A stretch of DNA of 64,000 nucleotides from Acidovorax sp. 107. GTDB lineage: Bacteria; Pseudomonadota; Gammaproteobacteria; Burkholderiales; Burkholderiaceae_C. Shown piece by piece: positions 41,036-49,851 of the stretch. The stretch is taken from contig NZ_QBTZ01000001.1 in the NCBI RefSeq assembly GCF_003058055.1, positions 4,668,001-4,732,000 of the forward strand. Direction: 5' to 3'. Each line of letters opens with the position of its first letter. Position 1 is the stretch's first letter. Below the pieces are notes generated by a model, which did no database searches, had not been told where the DNA came from, and saw only the letters and a list, made by a program, of their open reading frames with translations. Position numbers and translations under genes: made by a program.

Positions 41036-41066
41036 AAAAAGCCGCCTGGAGGCCAAGGCGGCTTTT
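41036..41066 (-). terminator. Rho-independent terminator between the peroxiredoxin and phoH genes
   Basis: Stem GCCGCCT / AGGCGGC extended by flanking A/T pairs, with an 8-base loop and a T-run on the minus strand. It lies about 170 bases after the peroxiredoxin stop; nothing else is evident in 41067-41236. Confidence 0.85.
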
Positions 41067-41236
41067 GGGGGAAGGGTTGGCGGTGCAATAACCAGGGGCA
41101 TTGATCCATTATGCCCACTCCGTGTGTCATGCCAGGGCAAAACCAAGAGGGTGTAGCGTGGATGCTCCAAGCCCCTGTGGCGGCGCGACGGCCCGGACGA
41201 CCCTTATGCAACCAGATCGTCAGCTAGATCATCAGC

Positions 41237-41722
41237 TCAGGCAGCCTTTTTCAGGGCCTTCAGGGACTTGACGGTCTTGAGGACCTCGTCCACATGGCCC
41301 GGCACCTTGAGGCCACGCCATTCTTGTACCAGCAGGCCATCGGGGCCGATCAGGAAGGTGCTGCGTTCAATGCCCTTGACCTTCTTGCCGTACATGATCT
41401 TGTTCTTGACCACACCGAACATGTGGCACATCTTCTCTTCGGTATCAGCGATCAGCTCGAAAGGCAGTTCCAGCTTTTCCTTGAAGTCGTCGTGCGACTT
41501 CATGTTATCGCGCGACACGCCGAACACGGCGGCGCCAGCCTTCACGAAATCCTTGTACTTGTCGCGAAACTGCATGGCCTCCGTGGTGCAGCCCGGTGTG
41601 TTGTCCTTGGGATAGAAGTAGAGAACCAGAATTTGGCCAAGGTGGGAGGTGTTGGAAACCTTGATACCACCGGTTGCGTTGGCTTCAAATTCAGGGAGGG
41701 GTTTGTTGACAACGATCGCCAT
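41237..41722 (-). CDS. bcp: thioredoxin-dependent peroxiredoxin, Bcp/PrxQ type
   Basis: 161 residues. The peroxidatic cysteine is Cys45 in LYFYPKDNTPGCTTEAMQFR. The position five residues later, a cysteine in many two-cysteine Bcp proteins, is methionine here, so the protein is of the one-cysteine or atypical kind. RSTFLIGPDGLLVQEWRGLK is the usual C-terminal part. It reduces hydrogen peroxide and organic peroxides in the cytoplasm. It has its own terminator; a small palindrome (AAGACA-gtg-TGTCTT at 41846-41860) lies in its upstream gap. Confidence 0.95.
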   Translation of the reverse strand: MAIVVNKPLPEFEANATGGIKVSNTSHLGQILVLYFYPKDNTPGCTTEAMQFRDKYKDFVKAGAAVFGVSRDNMKSHDDFKEKLELPFELIADTEEKMCHMFGVVKNKIMYGKKVKGIERSTFLIGPDGLLVQEWRGLKVPGHVDEVLKTVKSLKALKKAA

Positions 41723-41947
41723 ATCACTTCAATCTCTCAGGATGTAGTCGTTGGTAAGCCGGGGGAGTGGGTGTGTTATTGCTCTTGGTGGTGCCCCCGA
41801 CCGCAACCCGTGATTTTACCCTGAAATCGGTTCCCGGCCAAATGTAAGACAGTGTGTCTTGCACGGGTTGGCGGGCACTTTGGCAAGGCCGTGCATAGGT
41901 TGCAGTGCTGGTACGCCCGGCCCCCGCGGCAGGCGATGGGCTGGTGC
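41723..41947 (-). other. intergenic region upstream of the peroxiredoxin gene
   Basis: 225 bases without a credible gene. The only visible structure is the 15-base palindrome AAGACAGTGTGTCTT at 41846-41860. It presumably carries the bcp promoter, but no clear -35/-10 pair was found. Confidence 0.4.
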
Positions 41948-42319
41948 TCAGACTTCCAGGATCAGCGCGGCGACCACGTTGCGCCCTTCGCTGGCCAGGA
42001 TGTTGTAGGTCCGGCAGGCTGCCTGGGTGTCCATGGTCTCCAGCCCGAGTCGGCGCGCGATCAGGGGCGCGAGCCACGCGGGCGGTGGAAAACGGTTGCG
42101 CAGACCGCTGCCAAAAATGACCAGCTCCGTCTCCAGTCCGGCCAATTGGGCGAAGTGCTCCGGGGTCAGGTCCTCGAAGCGGGTGCAGGGCCAGGGCTGG
42201 CGCAGCCCCCCAGAGCCGATGATGACGCTGTGGTTGATTTTGTCGGCGTCGATGCCGATCCAGCCGGGGCCGTAGCCGCTGATGGTCTGTGCGTTGGAAC
42301 GATCGGGCTGGAATTTCAT
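41948..42319 (-). CDS. Mth938-like (DUF498) domain protein
   Basis: 123 residues. Starts MKFQPDRSNAQTISGYGPGW and contains VIIGSGGLRQPWPC, TELVIFGSGLRNRFPP and MDTQAACRTYNILASEGRNV, the pattern of the Mth938/NDUFAF3 family. The human relative assists complex I assembly; bacterial members have no agreed function. It stands alone upstream of the bcp gap and is divergent from alaA (150 bases). Confidence 0.9.
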   Translation of the reverse strand: MKFQPDRSNAQTISGYGPGWIGIDADKINHSVIIGSGGLRQPWPCTRFEDLTPEHFAQLAGLETELVIFGSGLRNRFPPPAWLAPLIARRLGLETMDTQAACRTYNILASEGRNVVAALILEV

Positions 42320-42468
42320 GGCGGGAGGTGGTGGGCCGCAGGCGCCGCGGCGGGTGGCAGCGGCGCTGGGCGCCGAGGGAGGGCTGCGGTTCTGTGGTCA
42401 AATTATAGGTTTCGCCTGAGGGCGCCGTCTCCGGCTGCCTCCTGACCCCACCGCACTACTGTCAGCGC

Positions 42469-43713
42469 ATGAAAACCGTCCAAAAATCTGCCAAGCTTGC
42501 CAATGTTTGCTACGACATCCGGGGCCCGATCATGGACGCGGCCAAGCAGATGGAGGAAGACGGGCACAAGATCATCAAGCTCAACATCGGCAATCTGGCG
42601 GTGTTCGGCTTTGACGCTCCCGAGGAGATCCAGCAGGACATGATCCGCAACCTGCCCAACTCGGCGGGCTACTCGGACAGCAAGGGCATCTTCGCCGCCC
42701 GCAAGGCGGTGATGCACGAGACCCAGAAGCAAGGCATCAAGGGCGTGGCGCTGGACGACATCTATCTGGGCAACGGCGCCAGCGAGCTGATCGTGATGGC
42801 CACCAATGCGCTGCTGGACACGGGCGACGAGCTGCTGCTGCCGTCGCCGGATTACCCGCTGTGGACCGCTGCGGCCAGCCTCTCAGGCGGCACGCCCGTG
42901 CACTACCTGTGCGACGAGGCCAATGGCTGGATGCCTGACCTGGATGACATTCGCGCCAAGATCACGCCGCGCACCAAAGGCATCGTGGTCATCAACCCGA
43001 ACAACCCTACGGGCGCGCTGTACTCGGATGCGCTGCTCAAGGGCATCGTCGCCATTGCCCGCGAACATGGCCTCGTGATCTTCGCGGACGAGGTGTACGA
43101 CAAGGTGCTGTACGACGGCGCCAAGCACACGGCCATTGGTTCGCTGAGCGAGGACGTGCTCACACTCACCTTCAACTCGCTGTCCAAAAGCTACCGCTCC
43201 TGCGGCTACCGCGCGGGCTGGCTGGTGGTGTCGGGCGACAAGAAGCCCGCCCGTGACTACATCGAGGGCCTGAACATGCTCTCCAACATGCGGCTGTGTG
43301 CCAACGTGCCGGGCCAGTGGGCCGTGCAGACGGCGCTGGGCGGCTACCAGAGCATCAACGAGCTGGTGTGCGAAGGGGGCCGCCTGCGCAAGCAGCGTGA
43401 TCTGGCGTACGAGCTGATCACTGCCATTCCGGGCGTCACCTGCGTGAAGCCGCAGGCCGCGCTGTACATGTTCCCGCGCCTCGACCCGGCGGTGTACCCC
43501 ATTGAGGACGACCAGCAGTTCTTCCTCGAACTGCTGCAGGAAACCAAGGTCATGCTGGTGCAGGGCACAGGCTTCAACTGGCCCGCACCTGACCATTTCC
43601 GCATCGTGTTCCTTCCCCATGAAGACGATCTGCGCGATGCCATTGGCCGCGTTGCACGCTTCCTGGAGCAGTACCGCAAGCGCAAGCAGTCCGCAGCGGC
43701 TCTCGCGGCCTGA
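42469..43713 (+). CDS. alaA: glutamate-pyruvate aminotransferase, AlaA type
   Basis: 414 residues. A fold-type I PLP aminotransferase very similar in layout to E. coli AlaA (YfbQ): KSAKLANVCYDIRGPIMDAA at the start, then GYSDSKGIFAARKAVM, VINPNNPTGALYSDALL, and the PLP lysine in FNSLSKSYRSCGYRAGW. The C-terminal arginine that binds the substrate carboxylate is in PDHFRIVFLP. It forms alanine from pyruvate and glutamate. It leads a rightward run with DUF1176, hom and thrC, only 36 bases before the DUF1176 start. Confidence 0.92.
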   Translation: MKTVQKSAKLANVCYDIRGPIMDAAKQMEEDGHKIIKLNIGNLAVFGFDAPEEIQQDMIRNLPNSAGYSDSKGIFAARKAVMHETQKQGIKGVALDDIYLGNGASELIVMATNALLDTGDELLLPSPDYPLWTAAASLSGGTPVHYLCDEANGWMPDLDDIRAKITPRTKGIVVINPNNPTGALYSDALLKGIVAIAREHGLVIFADEVYDKVLYDGAKHTAIGSLSEDVLTLTFNSLSKSYRSCGYRAGWLVVSGDKKPARDYIEGLNMLSNMRLCANVPGQWAVQTALGGYQSINELVCEGGRLRKQRDLAYELITAIPGVTCVKPQAALYMFPRLDPAVYPIEDDQQFFLELLQETKVMLVQGTGFNWPAPDHFRIVFLPHEDDLRDAIGRVARFLEQYRKRKQSAAALAA

Positions 43714-43749
43714 TCCGGCGCATTGCTCATAGACAAGGCGATCAGTTCC

Positions 43750-44778
43750 ATGCGTTGCCTCCCCGCTTTTGACCTGGCTCGGCTTGCTGTTGCCTGTGTG
43801 CTTGCGGTGGCGGGGTTTCACGGCTCTGCGCAGGCCGCCGACAAGGGCAAGGAGCCCGTGAGCTTCCAGCACAAGGACTGGGCCTTGCAATGCGACAACA
43901 CCCGCACTTGCCGGGCCGCGGGCTACCAGTCGGAGGGTGGCGAATCAGAGCCGGTCTCCATGCGCCTGACCCGCGAGGCCGGGCCTGATACGCCGGTGCT
44001 GGTAGACCTGCAGGTGTCCACCGAGAAAGCCTCCCCGGCGTCGCTGCACCTCAAGGTGGGCGCGCTCTCGTTGCCGGGGCTCAAGGGCGACACACCCAGC
44101 GTGCCTGCAGCGCAAGTGCCCCGCCTGCTGCAAGAGATGCTCAAGAACGAAGAGGCCACGGTGGCTGCTGGCAAGGACCGCTGGGTGCTGTCACTGGCGG
44201 GTGCCACCGCTGTTCTGCTCAAGATGGACGAGGCCCAGGGCCGGGTGGGTACGCCGGGCGCTCTGGTGCGCAAGGGCACCAAGCCAGAGGCTTCCGTGCT
44301 GGCGCCCTTGCCCGCTCCCGTGATCAAGTCCGTGACCCCGTTGCCTGCGCGCAAGGGGGATTCGGCGCTGGCCAAGCCGCTACTGGCAGCGTTGGACCGT
44401 GCGAGCACGGAAGGGCAGTGCAACGGCGACGATGCGTTCAACCCCGCCAATGTGCAGGTCTATCGCCTGACCGAGCGCAAGGTGTTGCTGTCCGTGCCGT
44501 GCGGCATGGGGGCCTACAACTTCAGCAGTCTGCTGTGGGTAGCCAATGACCGTCCCCCTTACAAGCCGGAGGCCTTGCAGGATGTGGATGGCGATTTTGA
44601 TCCTGCATCGGGCTCTGTGCACTCCGCCATGAAGGGCCGCGGCATAGGCGACTGCTGGTGGGTGCGTGAGTGGCAATTCGACGGTCGGGGCTTTGTGCTC
44701 AGCAGCGAGGCGGGCGACGGCATGTGCCGGGGCTTTGCGGGCGGCGCCTGGCAGTTGCCGACCTACGTCACGCGCTGA
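43750..44778 (+). CDS. DUF1176 domain periplasmic protein
   Basis: 342 residues from the ATG at 43750; a TTG at 43723 is rejected. Sec signal peptide (LARLAVACVLAVAGFHGSAQA, cleavage after AQA). The mature protein begins FQHKDWALQCDNTRTCRAAGY, the start of DUF1176 proteins. Near the C-terminus GIGDCWWVREWQFDGRGFVL and SSEAGDGMCRGFAGGAW complete the family pattern, with paired cysteines suited to disulphides. Function unknown; periplasmic location inferred. Lies between alaA and hom. Confidence 0.88.
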   Translation: MRCLPAFDLARLAVACVLAVAGFHGSAQAADKGKEPVSFQHKDWALQCDNTRTCRAAGYQSEGGESEPVSMRLTREAGPDTPVLVDLQVSTEKASPASLHLKVGALSLPGLKGDTPSVPAAQVPRLLQEMLKNEEATVAAGKDRWVLSLAGATAVLLKMDEAQGRVGTPGALVRKGTKPEASVLAPLPAPVIKSVTPLPARKGDSALAKPLLAALDRASTEGQCNGDDAFNPANVQVYRLTERKVLLSVPCGMGAYNFSSLLWVANDRPPYKPEALQDVDGDFDPASGSVHSAMKGRGIGDCWWVREWQFDGRGFVLSSEAGDGMCRGFAGGAWQLPTYVTR

Positions 44779-44850
44779 TGGAGTCCTGACAAAACACCGC
44801 GCCTCCTTCGTCCTCTCTGATTCATTGTTTTTGTTTCTCTTTCTATTGCT
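44779..44850 (+). promoter_or_regulatory. pyrimidine-rich 5' leader of hom without a Shine-Dalgarno
   Basis: The 45 bases before the hom ATG are almost all pyrimidine, with repeated TTT and CTT, and contain no purine-rich ribosome-binding site. In the frame shifted by one base this tract reads as alternating Leu/Phe codons and stops at an ATGA overlapping the hom start. Ribosomal-protein-S1-type U-rich recruitment is a possible explanation. Confidence 0.4.
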
Positions 44851-46185
44851 ATGAAACCCATCCAAGTAGGCCTTCTGGGCATCGGCACCGTCGGTAGCGG
44901 CGTGTTCAACGTGCTGCAGCGCAACCAGGACGAGATCAGCCGCCGCGCTGGCCGTGGCATCGAGATCACCATGGTGGCCGACCTGGACGTGGAGCGCGCC
45001 AAGGCCGTGGTGGGTGACGGCGTCCAGGTCGTCAACGACGCCCGCGCCGTCATTGCCAACCCCGACATCGACATCGTCATCGAGCTCATCGGTGGCTACG
45101 GCATTGCGCGCGCGCTGGTGCTGGAGGCGATTGCCGCAGGCAAGCATGTGGTCACCGCCAACAAAGCGCTGCTGGCTGTGCACGGCACCGAGATCTTCGC
45201 GGCCGCGTCGGCCAAGGGCGTGATGGTGGCTTTCGAAGCGGCTGTGGCCGGTGGCATCCCCATCATCAAGGCGCTGCGCGAAGGCCTCACCGCCAACCGC
45301 ATCCAGTGGATCGCCGGCATCATCAACGGCACCACCAACTTCATCTTGAGTGAGATGCGTGACAAGGGCCTGGACTTCGACGTGGTGCTCAAGGAAGCCC
45401 AGCGCCTGGGTTATGCCGAGGCCGACCCCACCTTCGACATCGAAGGCGTGGACGCTGCGCACAAGGTCACGCTGATGAGCGCCATTGCCTTCGGCATTCC
45501 GGTGCAGTTCGACAAGGCCTACGTCGAGGGCATCACCAAGCTCGGCGCGGCCGACATCAAGTACGCCGAGCAACTGGGCTACCGCATCAAGCTCTTGGGC
45601 ATCACCAAGCGCGCGGACAAGGGCATCGAGCTGCGCGTGCACCCGAGCCTGGTGCCCTCCAAACGCCTGATCGCCAACGTCGAAGGCGCGATGAACGCCG
45701 TGGTAGTGCAGGGCGATGCCGTGGGCAGCACGCTGTATTACGGCAAGGGTGCGGGCAGCGAGCCCACGGCCAGCGCCGTGATTGCCGACCTGGTGGACAT
45801 TGCCCGCCTGCACACGGCCGACCCTGAGCACCGCGTGCCTCACCTGGCCTTCCAGGCGAACACCCTGGCGGACGCCATGGGCACGCTGCCACTGCTGCCG
45901 ATGAGCGAAGTGGTCACCAGCTACTACCTGCGCCTGCGCGTGGCCGACCAGGCCGGTGTGCTGGCCAAGGTCACCGGCCTGCTGGCCGAGGCGGGTGTGA
46001 GCATTGACGCGGTGCTGCAGCGCGAAGCCGACGAAGTGGGTGGCGAAGGATCGACGCAAACCGACCTCATCATCCTGACCCACGACACCCGCGAAGGCAC
46101 CATGGATGCCGTCATTGCCCAGATGCAGGCCCTGCCCACCGTACTGGCGCCCATCACGCGCATCCGCAAGGAGGAACTGAACTGA
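44851..46185 (+). CDS. hom: homoserine dehydrogenase
   Basis: 444 residues, mono-functional with no aspartokinase domain. The N-terminal NAD(P)-binding motif is VGLLGIGTVGSGVFNVLQRN. The catalytic domain includes VTANKALLAVHGTEIFAAAS, AGIINGTTNFILSEMRDKG and DPTFDIEGVDAAHKVTL. A C-terminal ACT domain (YYLRLRVADQAGVLAKVTGL) is the site of threonine feedback in relatives. It reduces aspartate semialdehyde to homoserine. The stop overlaps the thrC start by one base (TGATG). Confidence 0.97.
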   Translation: MKPIQVGLLGIGTVGSGVFNVLQRNQDEISRRAGRGIEITMVADLDVERAKAVVGDGVQVVNDARAVIANPDIDIVIELIGGYGIARALVLEAIAAGKHVVTANKALLAVHGTEIFAAASAKGVMVAFEAAVAGGIPIIKALREGLTANRIQWIAGIINGTTNFILSEMRDKGLDFDVVLKEAQRLGYAEADPTFDIEGVDAAHKVTLMSAIAFGIPVQFDKAYVEGITKLGAADIKYAEQLGYRIKLLGITKRADKGIELRVHPSLVPSKRLIANVEGAMNAVVVQGDAVGSTLYYGKGAGSEPTASAVIADLVDIARLHTADPEHRVPHLAFQANTLADAMGTLPLLPMSEVVTSYYLRLRVADQAGVLAKVTGLLAEAGVSIDAVLQREADEVGGEGSTQTDLIILTHDTREGTMDAVIAQMQALPTVLAPITRIRKEELN

Positions 46186-47615
46186 TGCTGTACATCTCCA
46201 CGCGCGGCCATGCCGACCGCAAGCATTTCTGCGACATCCTGCTCGAAGGCCTGGCGCCCGATGGCGGCCTGTATCTGCCCGAGCAGTACCCCAAGGTCAA
46301 TGGCACCGTGCTCACGCGCCTGCGCAAGGCCTACCATGAGCAGGGCTACGCGGAGCTGGCGTTCCAGATCCTGTCGCTGTACATCGACGACATCCCCGCT
46401 GCGGATCTGAAGGCCATCTGCGCCAAGACCTACACCGCAGAAGTCTTTGGTACGGGCGAGATCGTGCCCCTGCGCCACCTCGAAGATGGCCTGTGGCTCG
46501 AAGCCCTGTCCAACGGCCCCACGCTGGCCTTCAAGGACATGGCGATGCAGCTGTTGGGCAATTTGTTTGAGTACGAACTCAAGCGCCGTGGCGAGCAGCT
46601 CAACATTCTGGGTGCTACCAGTGGCGACACCGGCAGCGCCGCCGAATACGCCATGCGCGGCAAAGAGGGCGTGCGTGTTTTCATGACCAGCCCGCACGGC
46701 CGCATGAGCGCCTTCCAGCAGGCGCAGATGTTCAGCCTGCAGGACGAGAACATCCACAACATCGCCATCGAAGGCGTGTTCGACGACTGCCAGGACATCG
46801 TCAAGGCAGTCTCCAACGACCATGCCTTCAAGCACAAGTACAAGATCGGCACGGTCAACTCGATCAACTGGGCGCGCCTTTTGGCGCAGGTGGTGTACTA
46901 CTTCGCCGGCTACATCCAGGCCACCGAGAGCAATAGCCAGAAGGTCAGCTTCACGGTGCCCTCGGGCAACTTCGGCAACGTGTGCGCAGGCCATGTGGCG
47001 CGCATGATGGGCCTGCCGATTGCCAAGCTGGTGGTGGCCACCAACGAGAACGACGTGCTCGACGAGTTCTTTCGCACCGGCGTGTACCGCGTGCGCGCCG
47101 CGGCCGACACGCACGAAACATCGAGCCCGTCGATGGACATCAGCAAGGCCAGCAACTTCGAGCGCTTCATTTTTGATCTGCTGGGTCGCAACGGCCAGCG
47201 CACCAAGGCCTTGTTCAGCGCCGCGCTGCAAACCTACGGCCGGTTCGACCTGAGCGCCGACCCGCTGTTTGCCGATGCCGCCAAGAAATACGGCTTTGAA
47301 AGTGGCAAGAGCACGCATGCCGACCGCCTGGCCACCATCAAGGACACCTATGAGCGCCATGGTGTCACCATCGACACCCACACCGCCGACGGCGTGAAGG
47401 TGGCCCGCGAGCACCACAGCGACGCCAAGGTGCCCATGATCGTGCTGGAGACCGCACTGCCCATCAAGTTCGCCGAAACCATCGTCGAGGCCCTGGGCCA
47501 TGCGCCCGAGCGGCCCGCCAAGTTCGCGGGCATCGAAAACCTGCCCAAGCGGGTTCAGGTGATGCCCGCTGACGTGGAGCTGGTCAAGGCCTACATCGAG
47601 CGCCATTGCGCCTGA
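46185..47615 (+). CDS. thrC: threonine synthase
   Basis: 476 residues, the longer proteobacterial form. N-terminal MLYISTRGHADRKHFCDILL; the PLP lysine in GPTLAFKDMAMQLLGNL; phosphate-binding LGATSGDTGSAAEYAMRGKE; FTVPSGNFGNVCAGHVARMM in the second domain. It converts phosphohomoserine to threonine. Translationally coupled to hom. It is followed by a long palindrome at 47646-47687 and a repeat copy before mobB. Confidence 0.97.
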   Translation: MLYISTRGHADRKHFCDILLEGLAPDGGLYLPEQYPKVNGTVLTRLRKAYHEQGYAELAFQILSLYIDDIPAADLKAICAKTYTAEVFGTGEIVPLRHLEDGLWLEALSNGPTLAFKDMAMQLLGNLFEYELKRRGEQLNILGATSGDTGSAAEYAMRGKEGVRVFMTSPHGRMSAFQQAQMFSLQDENIHNIAIEGVFDDCQDIVKAVSNDHAFKHKYKIGTVNSINWARLLAQVVYYFAGYIQATESNSQKVSFTVPSGNFGNVCAGHVARMMGLPIAKLVVATNENDVLDEFFRTGVYRVRAAADTHETSSPSMDISKASNFERFIFDLLGRNGQRTKALFSAALQTYGRFDLSADPLFADAAKKYGFESGKSTHADRLATIKDTYERHGVTIDTHTADGVKVAREHHSDAKVPMIVLETALPIKFAETIVEALGHAPERPAKFAGIENLPKRVQVMPADVELVKAYIERHCA

Positions 47616-47645
47616 ACCGGCGCGGGTGGAGGGCTCTGCCAGGGT

Positions 47646-47687
47646 CCAGGCCGACGCGAAGTGCCTGCAGGCACTTCGTGGGCCTGG
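47646..47687. repeat. long palindrome after thrC
   Basis: Inner perfect arms CGAAGTGCCTG and CAGGCACTTCG meet at the centre, and outer arms CCAGGCC and GGCCTGG flank them with short unpaired spacers. The 42-base element begins 31 bases after the thrC stop. It has no T-run, so it is either a stem that ends or stabilises the hom-thrC transcript or a protein-binding site. Confidence 0.6.
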
Positions 47688-47712
47688 GTGGCACGGATTT
47701 GTGATCAAAATT

Positions 47713-47763
47713 GCCCCAAGCGCTAGTCTGATATGCGCTGAAAGCTATAAATAGCATAGCTAA
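47713..47763. repeat. diverged copy of the dispersed repeat before mobB
   Basis: AAGCGCTAG, then TGCGCT, then AAGCTATAAATAGC match pieces of the GCTGCTAGCGC repeat family, with A/T-rich flanks. It ends just before the mobB ribosome-binding site (AAGGAG). Confidence 0.5.
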
Positions 47764-47777
47764 TCAAGGAGCCGTGG

Positions 47778-48347
47778 ATGAAGGTTGTCGGTTTTGCGGG
47801 GTTCTCCGGCAGTGGCAAGACCACGCTGGTCGAGCAGTTGATCCCGGCGCTGCGGCTGCGGGGCCTGCGGGTATCGGTGGTCAAGCACGCGCACCACAGT
47901 TTTGATGTGGACCACCCGGGCAAGGACACGTACCGCCACCGCGAGGCGGGGGCTTTCGAGGTGGTTGCCGCATCGGACAAGCGCCTGATGCTGGTGCGCG
48001 AGTTCGAACAGCCCGCCACCCTCAGCGTGCACCATCTGCTGGCCGAGCTGTACCAGGGCGTGGACTGGGTGCTGGTGGAGGGCTTCAAGGACAGCGATCT
48101 GCTCAAGATCGAAGTCTGGCGAGCGCCCGAGCCGGGCCAGCTGGCCAAGGCCGTGCGCTATCCCGAAGACGACTTTGTGGTGGCCGTGGCCACCGACGCG
48201 CCCGACAGCCTGCCGGTGCCCACGCAACTGCCCCTGCTGGACCTGAATGCGCCCGACCAGGTGGTGGACTGGCTCCTCCAGTACGAGCACCGCTTTGAAT
48301 ACAACTGGGAACTGCACGGAGGGTTGCTGCCATGCGCCCCGCAATGA
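47778..48347 (+). CDS. mobB: molybdopterin-guanine dinucleotide biosynthesis adapter protein MobB
   Basis: 189 residues. P-loop GTPase-like: Walker A in VVGFAGFSGSGKTTLVEQLI, followed by VSVVKHAHHSFDVDHPGKDT and the FEVVAASDKRLMLVREF and DWVLVEGFKDSDLLKIEVWR segments typical of MobB. It helps attach GMP to molybdopterin, assisting MobA. AAGGAG precedes the ATG. Its end overlaps the moeA start, so mobB-moeA-moaD form one operon. Confidence 0.95.
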   Translation: MKVVGFAGFSGSGKTTLVEQLIPALRLRGLRVSVVKHAHHSFDVDHPGKDTYRHREAGAFEVVAASDKRLMLVREFEQPATLSVHHLLAELYQGVDWVLVEGFKDSDLLKIEVWRAPEPGQLAKAVRYPEDDFVVAVATDAPDSLPVPTQLPLLDLNAPDQVVDWLLQYEHRFEYNWELHGGLLPCAPQ

Positions 48348-49594
48348 AGCCCCTGAAGCCGCTGGACGAAGCGCTGCGAGACCTGCTGTTGCAGGCGGCG
48401 CCGCTGCAAGGCCAGGACACGGTCACGACTTTTGACGCCGACGGTCGCGTGCTGGCACAAAGCTGCGTGTCGGCGCTGCAGGTGCCACCACAGGACAACA
48501 GCTCCATGGACGGCTACGCCGTGCGCTGCGCCGATGTGACGGCGGCGGGCGTGGTGCTGCCGGTGTCGCAGCGCATTGCTGCGGGCAGCGCAGGCGACCC
48601 GCTATTGCCAGGCACGGCGGCGCGTATCTTCACCGGCGCGCCGGTGCCTGCAGGCGCCGATGCGATCCTGATGCAAGAAGACTGCGAAGTGCTTGCCGCC
48701 GCTGCGGCCGAAGATGGCCTGGGCTCGGTACGCATCAACGCCGTGCCCCAAGCAGGCCAGTGGATCCGCAGCGCGGGTGAGGACATCACCCGAGGAGCTG
48801 TGGTGCTGTCCGCTGGCACGCGGCTCACCCCCGCCGAGCTGGGCCTGGCGGCCAGCATCGGCCAACACCAGCTGCAGGTGGCGCGTCGACCGCGCGTGGC
48901 GCTGTTCTCCACCGGTGATGAACTGGTCATGCCTGGCGAGGTGCCCCCCGAGCAGATGCGCCCCGGGGCCATCTACAACAGCAACCGCTTCTTTCTGCGC
49001 GCCATGCTGCTGCGCCTGGGCTGCGAGGTGACGGACTTCGGCATCGTGCCCGACCGGCGCGAGGCCACCATCGAGGCCTTGCGCGCGGCCGGCGCGGAGC
49101 ATGACCTGATCCTGACCAGCGGTGGGGTGAGCGTGGGAGAGGAAGACCACATCAAGCCCGCCGTGGAATCGCTGGGGCGGCTCGACCTCTGGCAGATTGC
49201 GATGAAACCCGGCAAGCCGTTTGCCTACGGCCAGATCCCGCGTGAAGTCGGCACTGCCCACTTCATGGGCCTGCCTGGCAACCCGGTGTCGAGCTTTCTG
49301 ACCTTTGCCTTGTTGGTGCGGCCGTTTGTGCTGCGACTCCAGGGCGTTACCAAGGTGGCTCCTCAATCCACGGCTGCACGTGCAGATTTCACCTGGCCCA
49401 AGGCCGACAAACGCCGCGAGTTTCTGCGCGTGCGGCACAACGCGGCGGGCGGGCTGGACCTGTTCCACAACCAGAGCTCGGGCGTGCTCACATCGGCTGC
49501 CTGGGGCGACGGCGTGGTGGACAACCCGGCGGGGCAGACGATTGGGCCCGGCGATACGGTGCGTTTCATTGCGTTTTCGGAGTTGCTGGCATGA
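48332..49594 (+). CDS. moeA: molybdopterin molybdenumtransferase MoeA
   Basis: 420 residues from the ATG at 48332, which has GGAGG about 10 bases before it; an in-frame ATG at 48344 is the alternative. MoeA landmarks: VPPQDNSSMDGYAVRCADVT, ARIFTGAPVPAGADAILMQE, RVALFSTGDELVMPGE, LILTSGGVSVGEEDHIKPAV and HFMGLPGNPVSSFLTFALLV. It inserts molybdate into adenylylated molybdopterin. Overlaps mobB at its 5' end and moaD by 4 bases at its 3' end. Confidence 0.96.
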   Translation: MRPAMKPLKPLDEALRDLLLQAAPLQGQDTVTTFDADGRVLAQSCVSALQVPPQDNSSMDGYAVRCADVTAAGVVLPVSQRIAAGSAGDPLLPGTAARIFTGAPVPAGADAILMQEDCEVLAAAAAEDGLGSVRINAVPQAGQWIRSAGEDITRGAVVLSAGTRLTPAELGLAASIGQHQLQVARRPRVALFSTGDELVMPGEVPPEQMRPGAIYNSNRFFLRAMLLRLGCEVTDFGIVPDRREATIEALRAAGAEHDLILTSGGVSVGEEDHIKPAVESLGRLDLWQIAMKPGKPFAYGQIPREVGTAHFMGLPGNPVSSFLTFALLVRPFVLRLQGVTKVAPQSTAARADFTWPKADKRREFLRVRHNAAGGLDLFHNQSSGVLTSAAWGDGVVDNPAGQTIGPGDTVRFIAFSELLA

Positions 49595-49851
49595 CAGGCA
49601 TGAAGATATCTGTGCGCTACTTTGCCTCGATCCGCGAGGCCATTGGGCAAGGCAGCGAGGCGGTCGAGACCTCTGCCACCACGCTGGGCGCACTGCGCGA
49701 CGAACTCATCGCACGCGGCGGTGCCCATGCCAGCAGCCTGGCGCGGGGCCGTGCCGTGCGCATGGCGCTCAACCAGACCTTGAGCGAAGAAACCGCCACC
49801 CTGGCCGATGGGGCCGAGGTGGCTTTCTTCCCCCCGGTTACCGGGGGCTGA
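49591..49851 (+). CDS. moaD: molybdopterin synthase sulfur carrier subunit MoaD
   Basis: 86 residues, ubiquitin-like fold: MKISVRYFASIREAIGQGSE at the start and the required C-terminal Gly-Gly (AEVAFFPPVTGG), where the thiocarboxylate forms. It donates sulfur for molybdopterin synthesis with MoaE, encoded about 2.1 kb downstream on the same strand. The ATG overlaps the moeA stop as ATGA. Its last 14 bases overlap the 3' end of the convergent dapA-like gene. Confidence 0.95.
   Translation: MTGMKISVRYFASIREAIGQGSEAVETSATTLGALRDELIARGGAHASSLARGRAVRMALNQTLSEETATLADGAEVAFFPPVTGG

Noticed and set aside
44777..44788. Three-codon frame ATGGAGTCCTGA overlapping the DUF1176 stop
   Set aside because: Too short to support as a gene or regulator from sequence alone.
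44380..46083. 567-residue open frame opposite hom
   Set aside because: Antisense shadow; hom itself has every expected motif.
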